From assembly GCA_036506155.1 (NCBI GenBank), contig DASXSF010000108.1:1-64000 (forward strand): a DNA stretch of 64,000 nucleotides. Reading direction: 5' to 3'. Origin of the DNA: DASXRA01 sp036506155 (lineage in GTDB: Bacteria > Actinomycetota > Actinomycetes > Mycobacteriales > Jatrophihabitantaceae). The position numbers were made by a program, and so were the translations under genes. Under the pieces are notes generated by a model. The model saw only the letters and a list, made by a program, of their open reading frames with translations, was not told the origin of the DNA and did no database searches. Shown in pieces: positions 26,603-37,387 of the stretch. Each line of letters opens with the position of its first letter. The first letter of the stretch is position 1.

Positions 26603-28708
26603 GTGAGCGGACCCGAAGATCGAGTAGTGCAGAGCCACCCCGAGTGGTGGACCGATCTGGACACCAAGGCTGTCGACACGGTCCGGGTGCTGGCCATGGA
26701 TGCGGTGCAGAAGGTCGGCAACGGCCACCCCGGCACGGCGATGAGCCTGGCACCGCTGGCCTATCTCATGTTCCAGAAGGTGCTGCGCCACGACCCGACC
26801 GATCCCAACTGGGTGGGCCGCGACCGGTTCGTGCTGTCGAACGGGCATTCGTCATTGACCCTGTACATCCAGCTGTTCTACAGCGGCTACGGCCTCGGGC
26901 TGGACGACCTGAAGGCGTACCGCACCTGGGGGTCGCGCACACCAGGTCATCCCGAGCACGGACTCACCGCGGGAGTCGAGACGACCACCGGGCCGCTCGG
27001 GCAGGGCGTGGGCAACGCCGTGGGCATGGCAATGGCGGCGCGTCGTGAGCGAGGTCTCTGGGACCCCGACGCCCCGCCGGGAGAGTCGGTGTTCGACCAT
27101 CGCATCTACGCGTTCTGCAGCGACGGCGACCTCGAAGAAGGCGTCTCGAGCGAGGCGTCCAGCCTGGCTGGGCACCAGCAGCTCGGCAACCTGATCATGT
27201 TCTACGACGACAACCACATCTCCATCGAAGACGACACCAACGTGGCGTTCTCAGAAGATGTACTCAAGCGCTACGAGGCATATGGCTGGCACACGCAGCG
27301 CGTCGAGTCCGGCGAGGACGTCGTTGCGCTCGAAGCCGCCATCACGGCAGCGCAGGCCGAGACGACCCGGCCGTCAATGATCGCCGTACGCACGATCATC
27401 GCGTGGCCGGCTCCGAACGCACAGAACACCGGCAAGGCGCACGGCTCGGCGCTCGGCGAGGACGAGGTCCGCGCCACCAAGGAGGTGCTGGGCTTCGACC
27501 CGGACGTGCACTTCCCCATGGACGACGGACTGCTCGGCCACGTTCGCCGGGTGGTCGACCGCGGCCGGGCGGCTCACGCCGATTGGCAGCCGCGCTTCGA
27601 CGACTGGGCGGAGGCCAATCCCGAGCGCAAGGCGCTGTTCGACCGGATGCTCACCCGCACCCTGCCGGACGGGTGGGCCGACGTGCTGCCGACATTTCCC
27701 ACCGAGAAGCCGATGGCCACCCGGGCCGCGACCGGCAAGGTACTCACCGCCCTGGCCCCCGTGCTGCCCGAGCTGTGGGGCGGCTCGGCGGACCTCGCCG
27801 AGAGCAACAACACCACGATGGTGGGCGAGCCGAGCTTCATCCCCTCCGAGCACCAGACCAAGGAGTGGACGGGCGGCCCCTATGGGCGCACGCTGCATTT
27901 CGGCATCCGTGAGCACGGCATGGGCTCGATCATGAACGGCATCACACTGCACGGCGGCACCCGCGTGTACGGCGGCACGTTCCTGATCTTCAGCGACTAC
28001 ATGCGCCCCGCGGTGCGCCTTGCTGCGCTGATGGAGATCCCGACGATCTACGTCTGGACGCACGACTCCATCGGCCTCGGCGAGGACGGTCCGACGCACC
28101 AGCCGATCGAGCATCTGGCAGCGCTTCGTGCCATCCCCGGACTGGACATCGTCCGTCCCGCCGACGCGAATGAGACGGCTGTGGTGTGGAGGACCGTGCT
28201 CGAGCACACGGACCGTCCAGCAGGGCTCGCATTGACCCGCCAGCCGCTGCCGGTCCTCGACCCGGCGAAGGTGGTCAATGCCGACAAGGGCGGCTACATC
28301 CTCGAAGAGGCGTCGAACGGCAAGCCTGAGGTGCTGCTCGTCGCTACCGGCTCGGAGGTGTCCGTCGCGCTGAGTGCCCGCGAACGGCTGGAGGCCGAGG
28401 GCACGCCGACCCGGGTCGTGTCCCTTCCGTGCCTCGAGTGGTTCCACGCGCAGGACGAGGCGTATCAGCATCACGTGCTGCCGCCGAACGTGCGGGCACG
28501 GGTGAGCATCGAAGCCGCGGTCCCGCAGGGGTGGCGGGAGATCGTCGGCGACGCCGGCGAGATCGTGTCGATCAACCATTTCGGCGCCAGCGCATCCGGC
28601 GCGGTGCTGTTCGAGCAGTTCGGGTTCACGCCTGACCGGGTCGTTGCCGCGGCGCATGCCACGCTCGATCGGGTCGACAAGATCACCGGTAGCACAACCG
28701 GTACGTGA
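26603..28708 (+). CDS. tkt: Transketolase
   Basis: The 701-residue TPP enzyme moves two-carbon units between sugar phosphates. GNGHPGTAMSLAP near the N-terminus, HGLTAGVETTTGPLGQG near 117 and the TPP/metal site SDGDLEEG (about 172) with YDDNHISIED are intact. DSIGLGEDGPTHQPIEH near 488 belongs to the pyrimidine domain. AGGAGGG precedes the GTG start. It heads the operon tkt-tal-zwf-opcA-pgl. Length and motifs match actinobacterial transketolases. Confidence 0.97.
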   Translation: MSGPEDRVVQSHPEWWTDLDTKAVDTVRVLAMDAVQKVGNGHPGTAMSLAPLAYLMFQKVLRHDPTDPNWVGRDRFVLSNGHSSLTLYIQLFYSGYGLGLDDLKAYRTWGSRTPGHPEHGLTAGVETTTGPLGQGVGNAVGMAMAARRERGLWDPDAPPGESVFDHRIYAFCSDGDLEEGVSSEASSLAGHQQLGNLIMFYDDNHISIEDDTNVAFSEDVLKRYEAYGWHTQRVESGEDVVALEAAITAAQAETTRPSMIAVRTIIAWPAPNAQNTGKAHGSALGEDEVRATKEVLGFDPDVHFPMDDGLLGHVRRVVDRGRAAHADWQPRFDDWAEANPERKALFDRMLTRTLPDGWADVLPTFPTEKPMATRAATGKVLTALAPVLPELWGGSADLAESNNTTMVGEPSFIPSEHQTKEWTGGPYGRTLHFGIREHGMGSIMNGITLHGGTRVYGGTFLIFSDYMRPAVRLAALMEIPTIYVWTHDSIGLGEDGPTHQPIEHLAALRAIPGLDIVRPADANETAVVWRTVLEHTDRPAGLALTRQPLPVLDPAKVVNADKGGYILEEASNGKPEVLLVATGSEVSVALSARERLEAEGTPTRVVSLPCLEWFHAQDEAYQHHVLPPNVRARVSIEAAVPQGWREIVGDAGEIVSINHFGASASGAVLFEQFGFTPDRVVAAAHATLDRVDKITGSTTGT

Positions 28709-28717
28709 GGAGATGCC

Positions 28718-29830
28718 ATGACCGACGCTCTCGCCGACCTTTCGGCACAAGGTGTGTCAATCTGGCTCGACGACATCAGCCGCGAACGGCTGCAGTCCGG
28801 CAACCTGCAGCAGCTGATCGACACCAGGCACGTCGTCGGGGTCACGAGCAACCCGACGATCTTCCAGAAGGCCCTCGAGCACGGCACCGCGTACGACGAT
28901 CAGGTGCACGACCTCGCGGTGCGCGAGATCGCCCTCGACGGTGCGATCCGCTATCTGATGGCCTACGACATCCGCTGGGCGTGCGACGTGCTGCGCCCCG
29001 TCTACGACCACACGAACGCGCTTGACGGCCGCGCGTCGATCGAGGTCGACCCGCGCATCGCGCACGATACGGAGCGCACCACGGCGGAGGCCAAGGGCCT
29101 GCAGTGGCTGGTCGACCGGCCGAACGTCCTGGTGAAGATCCCGGCCACCAAGGAGGGCCTGCCGTCGATCACGGCGGCCACGGCGGCCGGCGTCAGTGTC
29201 AACGTCACGCTGATCTTCGGCCTCGATCGCTACGACGGCGTGATGGACGCGTACCTGTCCGGCCTGGAACAGGCGAAGGCGGCCGGCCACGACATCTCGC
29301 AGATCTTCTCGGTAGCGTCGTTCTTCGTGTCGCGAGTGGACACCGAGGTCGACAAGCGCCTCGACAAGATCGGCACTGAGGAAGCTTCGCGACTGCGTGG
29401 CCGTGCCGGTATCGCCAACGCTCGGTTGGCCTACGAGCGTTACGAGAAGGTGATCGCGTCCGACCGCTGGCAAGCACTGAAGGCGGCGGGGGCGAACGAA
29501 CAGCGGCCGCTGTGGGCGTCGACAGGAGTCAAGGACCCCCGCTACGACGACACGATGTACGCCGTCGAGCTGGTCGCTCCGGACACGGTGAACACGCTGC
29601 CGGAGGCCACGTTGAACGCCGTCGCCGATCACGGGACGATCCGTGGGAACACGATCGCCGGCACCTACGACGAGTCGAGGAAGGTGCTCGACGGCCTGGC
29701 GGGGCTCGGCATCGACTACGACGATGTGATCCAGCTGCTCGAGGTCGAAGGCGTCCAGAAGTTCGAGGATTCCTACGCCCAGCTCGTCGAGAGCGTGAAG
29801 GCGCAGGTCGGCGCAGCCGGCAGACAATAA
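28718..29830 (+). CDS. tal: Transaldolase
   Basis: The 370-residue enzyme transfers a dihydroxyacetone unit between sugar phosphates. The Schiff-base lysine is in NVLVKIPATKEG near 141, and VTSNPTIFQKA near 42 is the family signature. It is the longer form found in actinobacteria and cyanobacteria. AGGAG lies just before its ATG, and the gap to tkt is nine bases. Confidence 0.96.
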   Translation: MTDALADLSAQGVSIWLDDISRERLQSGNLQQLIDTRHVVGVTSNPTIFQKALEHGTAYDDQVHDLAVREIALDGAIRYLMAYDIRWACDVLRPVYDHTNALDGRASIEVDPRIAHDTERTTAEAKGLQWLVDRPNVLVKIPATKEGLPSITAATAAGVSVNVTLIFGLDRYDGVMDAYLSGLEQAKAAGHDISQIFSVASFFVSRVDTEVDKRLDKIGTEEASRLRGRAGIANARLAYERYEKVIASDRWQALKAAGANEQRPLWASTGVKDPRYDDTMYAVELVAPDTVNTLPEATLNAVADHGTIRGNTIAGTYDESRKVLDGLAGLGIDYDDVIQLLEVEGVQKFEDSYAQLVESVKAQVGAAGRQ

Positions 29831-29846
29831 CGACGAGGTGGGACAC

Positions 29847-31442
<1,596 letters not shown>

Positions 31443-31453
31443 ATCGGCGTCTT

Positions 31454-31550
31454 CACCGCTCGCTTCGCTCGGGTGGATCCGCCGATCCACACGCGCCTTC
31501 GGCGCGACCGCGTCGCGGCCGGCGCGCGCTTCGCGCGAGCGCTCATCGCC
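31454..31550 (+). repeat. Dispersed intergenic repeat, full copy in the zwf-opcA gap
   Basis: By hand alignment, 96 bases match the copy at 56908-57003 at 81 positions without gaps. The 3' block from 31528 (TCGCGCGAGCGCTCATCGC) is identical in both. The centre, CGCGCCTTCGGCGCG at 31492-31506, is a perfect hairpin with a UUCG loop as RNA. It fills most of the gap between zwf and opcA. The whole unit is GC-rich and not coding. Confidence 0.75.
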
Positions 31551-31590
31551 CGGCGGCTGGGTTTGCTTTGATCACCTATGAGGTTGGCTC

Positions 31591-32577
31591 ATGACTACTT
31601 TGTGGGATACGACCGGGACTGCCGTTGTGAAGGCGCTGGCGGCGGAGCGACGTACGGGCGGCGCGGTCACCAGCGGCATAGTGCTCACGCTCGTCGTCGT
31701 CGTCGACGAACAGGACGTGGCCGGGGCGGAGGAAGCCGCCACGATCGCGGCGAGCATGCATCCGATGCGGATGCTGATGGTGGTCCGCCGCCAGATCGAC
31801 GCGCCGGTGCCGCGGCTGGACGCAGAGGTGCTGCTCGGGGGACGGCTCGGGCCGGGCGAGGCGGTGGTGATGCGCATGTACGGCCGTCTCGCGCTACACG
31901 CCGAGTCGGTCACGCTGCCGCTGCTCGCCCCGGACGCACCGGTCGTCACGTGGTGGCACGGCGCGCCGCCCGACCGCATCTCCTACGACCCGCTCGGTGT
32001 CTTCGCCGATCGGCGGATCACCGACGTGCAGCGGGCCGACGACCGGGTGGCGGCACTGCGGCAACGCGCCGTCGACTTCGCGCCAGGTGACACGGACCTG
32101 TCCTGGACGCGCATCACCGGCTGGCGGGCGGCGCTCGCCTCTGCCCTCGACGGGCAGCATGACGCGCCCGCGTCGGCCACGGTGTTCGGCGACGACTCCG
32201 ACCCCTCTGCGCAGTTGCTCGCCGGCTGGCTGTCCGCACGGCTCGGCTGCTACGCGCCGGTGACGAGGTCCGCAGCCGGCGAGATCGACAAGGTGACCAT
32301 CGGCTTCGCCGACGGCGCGAGCATCACCGCGGACGCGCAGGGCGGCAAGCTGATCCTTCAGCGCGCCGGCCAGCAGGACTCGATCGCGCCGTTTCCGGAA
32401 CGCTCGCTCGGGGAACTGCTGGCCGAGGAGCTGCAGCGCCTCGACGCGGACGAGATCTTCGCGCAGTCCCTGGGAGCAGTCACCGGCATGACCGGACTCG
32501 CCGAACGTCCCGGCCAGCGCGTCCACATCTGGAAGGACCCGGCGCTCTCCGACGAGGCCCCGAGCGCTGCCGGCTGA
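31591..32577 (+). CDS. opcA: Glucose-6-phosphate dehydrogenase assembly protein OpcA
   Basis: The 328-residue protein matches OpcA, the factor needed for full activity of G6PDH in cyanobacteria and actinobacteria. Family segments include HPMRMLMVVRR (about 55-65), VTLPLLAPDAPVVTWWHG (about 108-125) and RISYDPLG. It contains no catalytic site. Its stop codon shares one base with the pgl start, so the two are coupled. Confidence 0.94.
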   Translation: MTTLWDTTGTAVVKALAAERRTGGAVTSGIVLTLVVVVDEQDVAGAEEAATIAASMHPMRMLMVVRRQIDAPVPRLDAEVLLGGRLGPGEAVVMRMYGRLALHAESVTLPLLAPDAPVVTWWHGAPPDRISYDPLGVFADRRITDVQRADDRVAALRQRAVDFAPGDTDLSWTRITGWRAALASALDGQHDAPASATVFGDDSDPSAQLLAGWLSARLGCYAPVTRSAAGEIDKVTIGFADGASITADAQGGKLILQRAGQQDSIAPFPERSLGELLAEELQRLDADEIFAQSLGAVTGMTGLAERPGQRVHIWKDPALSDEAPSAAG

Positions 32578-33356
32578 TGGGCGCCCCTCCCGAGATCGTC
32601 GTCGCGTCCACGGCCGCACAGCTCGCCGACGATGTCGCCGCGCGTCTGGTGACGACGCTCGTGTCCGCGCAGAGCGTTCGGCCGCTGGCGTTCCTGGCGG
32701 TGACCGGTGGCGGCATTCTCGAGCAGACCATGGCTGCGTTGAAACGAAACCCGGCACGCGACGCCGTCGACTGGCGGCGAGTCAGCCTGTGGTGGGGCGA
32801 CGAGCGCTTCGTCCCGGCCGACTCGCCGGACCGCAATGACCGGCCGGCGTTTGCCGCACTATTCGACGCGCTGCCGCTCGACGCGGCCAATGAGCACCGG
32901 ATGCCGGCTGCAGGCGCAGAGTACCGCGACGACGCCGAAGCGGCCGCCGAGGCCTACGCCGCCGACCTCGCAGCGGCGGCCGACCCGGGCGAGGACGTGC
33001 CGCACTTCGATGCCGTCCTGCTCGGGATCGGTCCGGACGGACACTGCGCGTCACTGTTCCCGGAGCATCCCGGCGTCTACGAGGAGCAGGCCTCGGTGAT
33101 CGCGGTGCACAATTCGCCCAAGCCGCCGCCGACCCGGCTCTCGCTCACGTTCCTCGCCCTCGACGCAGCCAACGAGATCTGGTTCGTTGCTGCGGGTACG
33201 TCCAAGGCGCACGCGGTCGCGATGGCTCTCGGCGGCGCCGGCCGGGTACAGGTGCCGGCTGCCGGGCCACACGGCCGACACCGCACGCTGTGGCTGCTCG
33301 ACCGGCAGGCCGCGGCCCAGCTGCCCGCGAACCTGTACCGCGCGCCGACTGCCTGA
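32577..33356 (+). CDS. pgl: 6-phosphogluconolactonase
   Basis: The 259-residue enzyme hydrolyses the lactone made by zwf. LAVTGGGI near 38, WWGDERFVPADSPDRND near 64-80, and GIGPDGHCASLFP near 143 are family motifs. It is the last gene of the pentose phosphate operon. Two hairpins after the stop (33366-33415) separate it from convergent rbpA. Confidence 0.94.
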   Translation: MGAPPEIVVASTAAQLADDVAARLVTTLVSAQSVRPLAFLAVTGGGILEQTMAALKRNPARDAVDWRRVSLWWGDERFVPADSPDRNDRPAFAALFDALPLDAANEHRMPAAGAEYRDDAEAAAEAYAADLAAAADPGEDVPHFDAVLLGIGPDGHCASLFPEHPGVYEEQASVIAVHNSPKPPPTRLSLTFLALDAANEIWFVAAGTSKAHAVAMALGGAGRVQVPAAGPHGRHRTLWLLDRQAAAQLPANLYRAPTA

Positions 33357-33365
33357 CCTGGCCCG

Positions 33366-33415
33366 CAGGTCTTACGACCTGACGATCTGCGGCGCGTGTC
33401 TCGGCTGCGGCCGAG
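33366..33415. terminator. Two hairpins between convergent pgl and rbpA
   Basis: CAGGTC-TTAC-GACCTG (33366-33381) and CTCGGC-TGCG-GCCGAG (33400-33415) lie in the 70-base gap between the two stops. They are well placed as a bidirectional terminator. Neither has a T-tract. Confidence 0.55.
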
Positions 33416-33426
33416 CGGACAGGCGC

Positions 33427-33771
33427 CTAGTTCTCGCCCCTGCGGGTGCGTAGCCGCTCCAGGGCCTCTTCCAGGATGGCCGCGCCGTCCGCGTCGGTGC
33501 GGCGCTCCTTCACGTAGGCCAGGTGCGTCTTGTACGGCTCGTTACGCGGGGCACTTGGCGGAGTGGTCGACTCCCGCCCCGCGGGGAACCCGCAGCGCGG
33601 GCAATCCCATGTGTCAGGGAGCACGGCGTCCAAGGCGAAGGCCGGCCGCACCTCGTGGCCGTTAGCGCAGAAGAATGAGATGCGCTGTCGCGGTGCTGAC
33701 TCGCCGCGTTCCTTCTCGCCCATGGGACCAGCTCCGACCCGGCTTCCCCGGATCGCACTGCCACCGGCCAC
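33427..33771 (-). CDS. rbpA: RNA polymerase-binding protein RbpA
   Basis: The 114-residue protein is RbpA, an actinobacteria-specific activator that binds RNA polymerase and the principal sigma factor and stabilises open complexes. The N-terminus GSRVGAGPMGE, the zinc-type core with CANGHE and CPRCG, and the basic PRNEPYKTHLAYVKERR linker leading to the sigma-binding helix are all present. The GTG start follows GAGGAG by eight bases. It lies 43 bases after secG on the same strand. Confidence 0.96.
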   Translation of the reverse strand: MAGGSAIRGSRVGAGPMGEKERGESAPRQRISFFCANGHEVRPAFALDAVLPDTWDCPRCGFPAGRESTTPPSAPRNEPYKTHLAYVKERRTDADGAAILEEALERLRTRRGEN

Positions 33772-33814
33772 GTGTTGTCTCCTCGGGATGACTCGGGGAT
33801 TGGGTATCGGTGGT

Positions 33815-34048
33815 TCAGCTGTTCTTGTACAAAAGTCCGAGCCCGACGATGCAGATCGCCCAGACGATACCGGCGATGACCGTCAACCGGTCCAGGTTGC
33901 GCTCGACCACGGATGAGCCGGACAGGTTCGAGTAGAACGACCCGCCCAGCATCGACGACAGGCCACCGCCCTTGCCGCGGTGCAGCAGGATCAGTACGAC
34001 GAGCAGCAGGCTGACGAGAACGAGCACGACCGACAGCGCGAAGATCAT
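33815..34048 (-). CDS. secG: Preprotein translocase subunit SecG
   Basis: The 77-residue protein has two membrane helices (about 4-24 and 56-74) joined by the glycine-rich loop HRGKGGGLSSMLGG, typical of SecG. It is part of the SecYEG channel. The start ATG at 34048 begins the first helix directly; an upstream start at 34087 would add 13 residues. It follows tpiA, as in other actinobacteria. Confidence 0.93.
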   Translation of the reverse strand: MIFALSVVLVLVSLLLVVLILLHRGKGGGLSSMLGGSFYSNLSGSSVVERNLDRLTVIAGIVWAICIVGLGLLYKNS

Positions 34049-34104
34049 TGATCGGCCCCAATGGAGAATCGGCGGAACATCCGGCACAGCCTACCCTGTC
34101 GCCC

Positions 34105-34890
34105 TCAGCCCGGACGCGCCGCGAGCACAATCGTGGCGAACTCGGCCCCGTCGAGACTGGCGCCGCCCACGAGAGCCCCGTCGATGTCGGGCTGTGCGAT
34201 GATCTCGGCGGCGTTGCCGGCCTTGACCGAGCCGCCGTACAGGATGCGCACGTCCGAAGCCACCTCGGCCGAGTACAACTGGCCTAGGCGGCTGCGCAGC
34301 GCCGCGCACACCTCCTGCGCATCGGCAGGCGTGGCCACCACACCGGTGCCGATTGCCCACACCGGCTCGTACGCGATGACGATCCGGGCCACCTGGTCGG
34401 CTGCGAGTCCCGTCAGCGCCACGTCCAGCTGCGCGATGCAATGCCGGACGTGGTCGCCGCCGTCGCGAACCTCGAGCGACTCGCCCAGGCAGAGGATCGG
34501 CGTCAGTTCGTGCCGGTACGCCGCCTTGACCTTGGCGTTGACCAGCTCGTCGTCCTCGCCGTGATGCTCGCGCCGCTCGGAGTGCCCGACGATCACGTAG
34601 CTGCAGCCCAGCTTGGCGAGCATCGTGCCGCTGATGTCGCCGGTGTAGGCGCCGCCGTCGTACTGCGAAAGGTCCTGCGCGCCGTAGCCGATCAGCAGCC
34701 GGTCGCCGTCAACCAGTGTCTGCACGCTGCGCAGGTCGACGAACGGCGGCAGCACCACCACCTCGACGGCGGCGAAGTGTTCCTCCTTGAGGCTGAACGC
34801 GATCTTCTGGGTCAGCGCTATCGCCTCGAGGTGGCTCATGTTCATCTTCCAATTGCCCGCGATCAGCGGCTTGCGCGCAGGCGCCGCCAC
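34105..34890 (-). CDS. tpiA: Triosephosphate isomerase
   Basis: The 261-residue TIM barrel interconverts dihydroxyacetone phosphate and glyceraldehyde 3-phosphate. GNWKMN (catalytic lysine) is near 12, VIVGHSERRE (catalytic histidine) near 100 and AYEPVWAIGTG (catalytic glutamate) near 173. It follows pgk on the same strand after an 85-base gap that contains a partial dispersed repeat. Confidence 0.97.
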   Translation of the reverse strand: MAAPARKPLIAGNWKMNMSHLEAIALTQKIAFSLKEEHFAAVEVVVLPPFVDLRSVQTLVDGDRLLIGYGAQDLSQYDGGAYTGDISGTMLAKLGCSYVIVGHSERREHHGEDDELVNAKVKAAYRHELTPILCLGESLEVRDGGDHVRHCIAQLDVALTGLAADQVARIVIAYEPVWAIGTGVVATPADAQEVCAALRSRLGQLYSAEVASDVRILYGGSVKAGNAAEIIAQPDIDGALVGGASLDGAEFATIVLAARPG

Positions 34891-34900
34891 TATTCGCCCT

Positions 34901-34925
34901 GCTCTTCGCGCGAGCGCTCATCGCC
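34901..34925 (+). repeat. Partial dispersed repeat in the pgk-tpiA gap
   Basis: GCTCTTCGCGCGAGCGCTCATCGC is identical to the 3' block of the copy ending at 57003. Here it lies antisense to the operon, just upstream of tpiA. The UUCG hairpin module is absent from this copy. Confidence 0.6.
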
Positions 34926-34975
34926 TTGATGAGCTAGGGTCCTCGGCCCCCAGGTGACCCTGCGGTGCTCGCTCA

Positions 34976-36184
34976 TCAGACCTCCTCGAGCACGGCGACC
35001 CCGGGCAGGGTCTTGCCCTCCAGATACTCGAGCGAGGCACCACCTCCGGTAGAGATGTGCCCGAATGCGTGAGCGTCAAGGCCCAGCTTGCGCACCGCCG
35101 CCGCTGAGTCGCCGCCCCCGACGACGGTAAGCCCGGGAGCGGCAGCAACCGCCTCGGCGACGCCCTTGGTGCCCGCCGCGAACGGCGCTACCTCGAACAC
35201 GCCCATCGGGCCGTTCCAGAACACGGTCTGCGCCTCGGCGAGCTCCGCACCGAATGCGGCGACCGTCCTTGGGCCGACGTCGAGGCCCTTCATACCCTGC
35301 GGGACGGCATCGGCCGGCACGGTCTGGGCCGGGGCGTCGTCGGTGACCTCGGGCGCCACGACGATGTCGGACGGAAGCACGATCTTGTCGGGGTTGTCGG
35401 CGAGCAGTTGCCGGCAGGTGTCGACCTGGTCGTCCTCGAGCAGCGAGTCGCCGACCTCGTAGCCCTGTGCCTTCAGGAACGTGAAGCACATGCCACCGCC
35501 GACGAGCAGCCGGTCGACACGCGGCAGCAGCGAGGTGATCACAGCCAGCTTGTCGCTGACCTTGCTGCCGCCCAGCGCGACGACGTAGGGACGCTTGGGG
35601 TCGCCGCTGAGTTCCCGCAGCACCGCCAGCTCATCGCGAACGAGGTCGCCACAGTAGTGCGGGAGCAGCTTCGCCACGTCGTAGACGGACGCGTGTTTGC
35701 GGTGTACGGCCCCGAAGGCGTCCTCGACGAACGCCCCACCGTCGTCGTCGCCGCCGGTGAGGAACGCGAGGCACCTCGCCAAGGAGGCGCGCTGCGCGTC
35801 GTCCTTGCTCGTCTCGCCCGGATTGAAGCGGACGTTCTCGAGCAGCAGCAGTTCGCCGTTCTTCAGTTCGCCAGCGAGCAGCCGCGCGCTCTCGCCGACC
35901 GTATCGAGGGCGAAGTCGACCGGCTGGCCGAGCAGCTGGGCGAGCCGGTCGGCGACCGGCCGCAGCGTGTACTGCGGATCGGGTGCGCCCTTGGGCCGGC
36001 CGAGGTGCGCGGCGACGATCACCCGCGCGCCGCGGTCCAGCAGCTTCGTCAGCACTGGCAGCGATGCGCGGATACGCCCGTCGTCGGCCACCGCGCCATC
36101 CTTGAGCGGCACGTTGAGGTCGGATCGCACCAGGACGCGCCGGCCCCTGACTCCGTGACGGATCAGGTCGTCGAGGGTGCGCAT
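34976..36184 (-). CDS. pgk: Phosphoglycerate kinase
   Basis: The 402-residue kinase makes ATP from 1,3-bisphosphoglycerate. RSDLNVPLKDG near 22, HLGRPKG near 60, VALGGSKVSDKL near 200 and the C-terminal GGGDSAAAV and HISTGGGASLEYLEGK blocks are intact. I start at ATG 36184 (MRTLDD), four bases after the gap stop. The open frame to 36220 overlaps gap and is unneeded. Confidence 0.97.
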   Translation of the reverse strand: MRTLDDLIRHGVRGRRVLVRSDLNVPLKDGAVADDGRIRASLPVLTKLLDRGARVIVAAHLGRPKGAPDPQYTLRPVADRLAQLLGQPVDFALDTVGESARLLAGELKNGELLLLENVRFNPGETSKDDAQRASLARCLAFLTGGDDDGGAFVEDAFGAVHRKHASVYDVAKLLPHYCGDLVRDELAVLRELSGDPKRPYVVALGGSKVSDKLAVITSLLPRVDRLLVGGGMCFTFLKAQGYEVGDSLLEDDQVDTCRQLLADNPDKIVLPSDIVVAPEVTDDAPAQTVPADAVPQGMKGLDVGPRTVAAFGAELAEAQTVFWNGPMGVFEVAPFAAGTKGVAEAVAAAPGLTVVGGGDSAAAVRKLGLDAHAFGHISTGGGASLEYLEGKTLPGVAVLEEV

Positions 36185-36188
36185 GGCG

Positions 36189-37196
36189 TCAGAGGGACGC
36201 GCCGACCAGCATGGTGACATCGACCAGCCGGTGCGAGTAGCCCCACTCGTTGTCGTACCAGCCGACGACCTTCACCTGGTTGCCGATGACTTTGGTCAGG
36301 CCCGAGTCGAAGATGCACGACGCGGGGTCGGTGACGATGTCGGAGGACACGATCGGGTCCGCCGTGTAGGTGAGCAGCCCCTTGAGCGAACCCTCTGCGG
36401 CCGCCAGGTAGGCCGCGTTCACCTCGTCGACGGTGGTGTCGCGGCTGACCTGAGCGGTCAGGTCGGTGGCCGAGCCGGTGATCACGGGCACGCGCAGTGC
36501 GAACGCGTCGAGCTTGCCGTGTAGCTTCGGCAGCACGAGGCCGATCGCCTTGGCGGCGCCGCTCGAGGTCGGCACGATGTTCTGCGCGGCGGCGCGCGCC
36601 CGGCGCAGATCCTTGTGCGGGCCGTCCTGCAGATTCTGGTCCTGCGTGTACGCGTGGATCGTGGTCATCAGGCCCTTGTCGATGCCCAGCGCGTCGTCGA
36701 GGACCTTCGCCAGTGGCGCGAGGCAGTTCGTCGTGCACGACGCGTTCGAGATGATCGTGTGCTTGGCGGGGTCGTAGTCGCCGTCGTTCACACCCATGAC
36801 GACAGTGACGTCCTCATTCTTGGCGGGCGCCGAGATGATCACCTTCTTGGCGCCGCCGTTGTCGACGTGTACGCGTGCCTTTGTGGCGTCGGTGAAGAAG
36901 CCGGTCGACTCGATTACGACATCGGCACCCACCTCGCTCCACGGCAGCTTGGCCGGGTCGCGTTCCTCGAACGCCTTGAACGTGTGCCCGCCCGCGCTGA
37001 TCGTGTCGGCGGTGGAGCTGACCTCGCCCGGGAAGCGGCCGAGGATGGTGTCGTAGCGCAGCAGGTGCGCCAGGGTGGCGTTATCGGTGAGGTCGTTTAC
37101 CGCGACGACCTCGATGTCGACGCCGGACGCCACGGCGGCGCGGAAGAAATTGCGGCCGATGCGGCCGAAGCCGTTGATGCCCACACGAACGGTCAC
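36189..37196 (-). CDS. gap: Glyceraldehyde-3-phosphate dehydrogenase, type I
   Basis: The 335-residue enzyme has the NAD-binding GINGFGRIGRN at about 6-16, and the active-site SNASCTTNCLAP with Cys near 153. WYDNEWGYSHR sits near the C-terminus. The GTG start follows GAGGAG by nine bases. It leads the gap-pgk-tpiA-secG unit. In many actinobacteria whiA lies directly upstream; here a toxin-antitoxin pair and a flavin-binding protein gene intervene. Confidence 0.97.
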   Translation of the reverse strand: MTVRVGINGFGRIGRNFFRAAVASGVDIEVVAVNDLTDNATLAHLLRYDTILGRFPGEVSSTADTISAGGHTFKAFEERDPAKLPWSEVGADVVIESTGFFTDATKARVHVDNGGAKKVIISAPAKNEDVTVVMGVNDGDYDPAKHTIISNASCTTNCLAPLAKVLDDALGIDKGLMTTIHAYTQDQNLQDGPHKDLRRARAAAQNIVPTSSGAAKAIGLVLPKLHGKLDAFALRVPVITGSATDLTAQVSRDTTVDEVNAAYLAAAEGSLKGLLTYTADPIVSSDIVTDPASCIFDSGLTKVIGNQVKVVGWYDNEWGYSHRLVDVTMLVGASL

Positions 37197-37320
37197 TGCG
37201 GTGGCTCCTCGGATTTCTGGTACAGGTCGCGGCCGGGGCGGCGATGCCGACCCCTGCCGGAAACACTAGCGGGTGCCGCCGACCGGCGCGCCGCGCCGGT
37301 CTTCGTCGGCGAGCAACCGC

Positions 37321-37350
37321 TTGTAGATTGCAATCGGTCTTTGCTAGGGT
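37321..37350 (+). promoter_or_regulatory. Promoter-like pair upstream of the flavin-binding protein gene
   Basis: TTGTAG (37321-37326) and TAGGGT (37345-37350) are 18 bases apart and point to the gene at 37388. The palindrome GATTGCAATC (37326-37335) lies in the spacer and could be an operator. The rest of the 190-base gap shows nothing else. Confidence 0.45.
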
Positions 37351-37387
37351 GCGGGCGACCGCTCGCGATCAGCCAGAGGAGAGCGCC